Source of the DNA: Bacillota bacterium
GTDB lineage: Bacteria > Bacillota > Clostridia > Acetivibrionales > DSM-1351
Direction of reading: 5' to 3'
DNA length: 64,000 nt
Assembly (NCBI GenBank): GCA_023392075.1
Contig: JAEVZU010000193.1
Coordinates: 1-64,000 of the forward strand
Shown here: positions 63,013-64,000 of the stretch, piece by piece
Numbering within the stretch: position 1 is the stretch's first letter
Layout of the letters: every line of letters starts with the position of its first letter
Notes under the pieces: model-generated
The model's database searches: none
Told to the model about the DNA's origin: nothing
The model's input: the letters and a program-made list of their open reading frames with translations, nothing else
Position numbers and translations under genes: made by a program

Positions 63013-64000
63013 ATGATTCATATAAGAAATTTATTTTTAAAAGGCCTGTCTAAAAATGCTTACTACAAAAAACAATACTTTGTAAGGCTGCTTATAACTT
63101 TTACTGTTCTGTCCTTTGTGATTGTTATATCCACCACCTCGGTATTTACCGGCATGTATATAAAAAATGTCAGTAATCAGCTGTATGTGGACTATAATTA
63201 CAGTCTTTCCAGACTGGCAAATGAATTTGATAATATTTTCATACAACTGACCCAGGAATCCGTGAGCTTAAAGCAGAATTCAGATATAAACAATTATCTC
63301 TACGGCATTGATAAAGACTATGATTCAATAAGCAGAGCAGATATTTTTCTCAGCACCATGAAAAATCTCAATAATTATCTGGATTCAATTATTTTGTATA
63401 ACAGGTCCAGTGATTTTGTAATATCTTCAGGTATTCTTCTTCTGCCCAACAGATTGAATGTTGATATCAACACCTTAACCAAAGGTCAATTTGCAAAATT
63501 TAACACAAAAAGCGATTTAAATATGGTATCATCCTTGATGAATCCCGATGTCCTTAAAAACAAGAAGCCTTTAAAAACAGTATCACTTATTTTTTCGGAC
63601 AATTTTGACGGTGATTCCCTTAATAACGGAATTATAATGACCATCGACCCTATTGAAATCAATAAAAAATTAATGGAAAACTATGACGGTATTACATTGA
63701 TAACAGACGATAAAGGAAATATTGTATTTTATCCTTATAATTATGAAGTAGAAGACAATATCAGCAGCCAGGAGTATTTTAAAAAGATAGTAACTTCTGA
63801 GGACACAAAAAACTACTTTACAATGAAGGTAGACAATGATGATAAAATTATAACCTACACTAAAAGTTACAAAACCGGATTTAATATTATTAATATGCGG
63901 TCACTGTCGGGATACTCCGATATTCTGAGGGCCCAGTGGATTTCAATAGCGGTTATCGGTTTTATAATAATACTGTTTTTCAGTATTGCCAGCTATTTTT
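63013..64000 (+). CDS. Membrane-bound AraC family sensor-regulator, cassette 3 (partial, runs off the window)
   Basis: An open frame of 329 codons without a stop to the window's end. The visible part has a basic N-terminus (HIRNLFLKGLSKNAYYKKQY), a membrane helix (about residues 27-48), an extracellular sensor domain, and the start of a second helix (about 305-327, WISIAVIGFIIILFFSIAS). It parallels the 38468-40789 protein region by region (NLNSYIHSIMLYN there, NLNNYLDSIILYN here), so the missing part should hold the HAMP-like linker and AraC domain. ATG follows CCGGAGAAGAATTTT. It is divergent from cassette 3 and probably activates it. Confidence 0.88.
   Translation, partial: MIHIRNLFLKGLSKNAYYKKQYFVRLLITFTVLSFVIVISTTSVFTGMYIKNVSNQLYVDYNYSLSRLANEFDNIFIQLTQESVSLKQNSDINNYLYGIDKDYDSISRADIFLSTMKNLNNYLDSIILYNRSSDFVISSGILLLPNRLNVDINTLTKGQFAKFNTKSDLNMVSSLMNPDVLKNKKPLKTVSLIFSDNFDGDSLNNGIIMTIDPIEINKKLMENYDGITLITDDKGNIVFYPYNYEVEDNISSQEYFKKIVTSEDTKNYFTMKVDNDDKIITYTKSYKTGFNIINMRSLSGYSDILRAQWISIAVIGFIIILFFSIASYF

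Overview
The window looks like chromosomal DNA of a low-GC, Gram-positive, anaerobic Clostridia bacterium, probably a saccharolytic or cellulolytic Ruminiclostridium-type organism. That placement is an inference. It rests on AT-rich sequence, strong AGGAGG ribosome sites, an SLH-domain and a copper-amine-oxidase-type surface protein, a glycyl radical enzyme with its activase, and several LplA/LplB/YtcP-type oligosaccharide ABC transporters. I see no rRNA, tRNA, CRISPR array, phage genes or transposase genes.

Region 1 (1-9.8 kb) holds regulators and surface functions: a PadR repressor with a textbook double operator, a membrane-anchored unknown, and a giant MerR-type regulator translationally coupled to a serine-hydrolase-like protein that has lost its SxxK catalytic motif. 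It also has a BlaI/M56-peptidase pair, an exporter-type ABC transporter and an SLH protein. Region 2 (10-25.6 kb) has a KimA-like potassium/amino-acid permease, a DUF3999-DUF2339 membrane pair, a VOC protein with an AraC/GyrI-like regulator, and an NAD-salvage operon (NrtR, nicotinamidase-like hydrolase, nicotinate phosphoribosyltransferase) with a visible operator. An exonuclease, a PHP phosphoesterase and a secreted CuAO-type protein follow.

Region 3 (26-64 kb) is a carbohydrate-use island. A glycyl radical enzyme of unassigned substrate lies divergent to an AraC regulator. Its activating enzyme is 5 kb away behind a GH94-like phosphorylase. Both promoters carry the same pair of 16-bp direct repeats 22 bp apart and a matching downstream promoter segment, so they form one regulon. 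Next come two paralogous cassettes (permease-permease-lipoprotein, divergent to a membrane-bound AraC sensor) at 34.6-40.8 and 59.1-64 kb. Between them lies a third transporter set followed by a YesN/YesM two-component pair and the hydrolases GH2, a truncated GH95 and GH38, plus a secreted DUF5010 protein. GH38, GH95 and GH2 together suggest a mannose- and fucose-containing glycan such as an N-glycan or decorated plant glycan; the substrate is not proven.

Two families of non-coding, MITE-like elements run through the window. Family A (six copies and two end remnants) consists of foldback elements of about 165-360 bp with terminal repeats TTAACSCGTTGTGCTA and, in three copies, an inner hairpin whose stem covaries around a constant TCCT loop. 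Family B (three copies) has one complete 176-bp member with 27-bp terminal inverted repeats. Ends of both families lie on stop codons of genes, and a family A end lies beside the broken GH95 gene.
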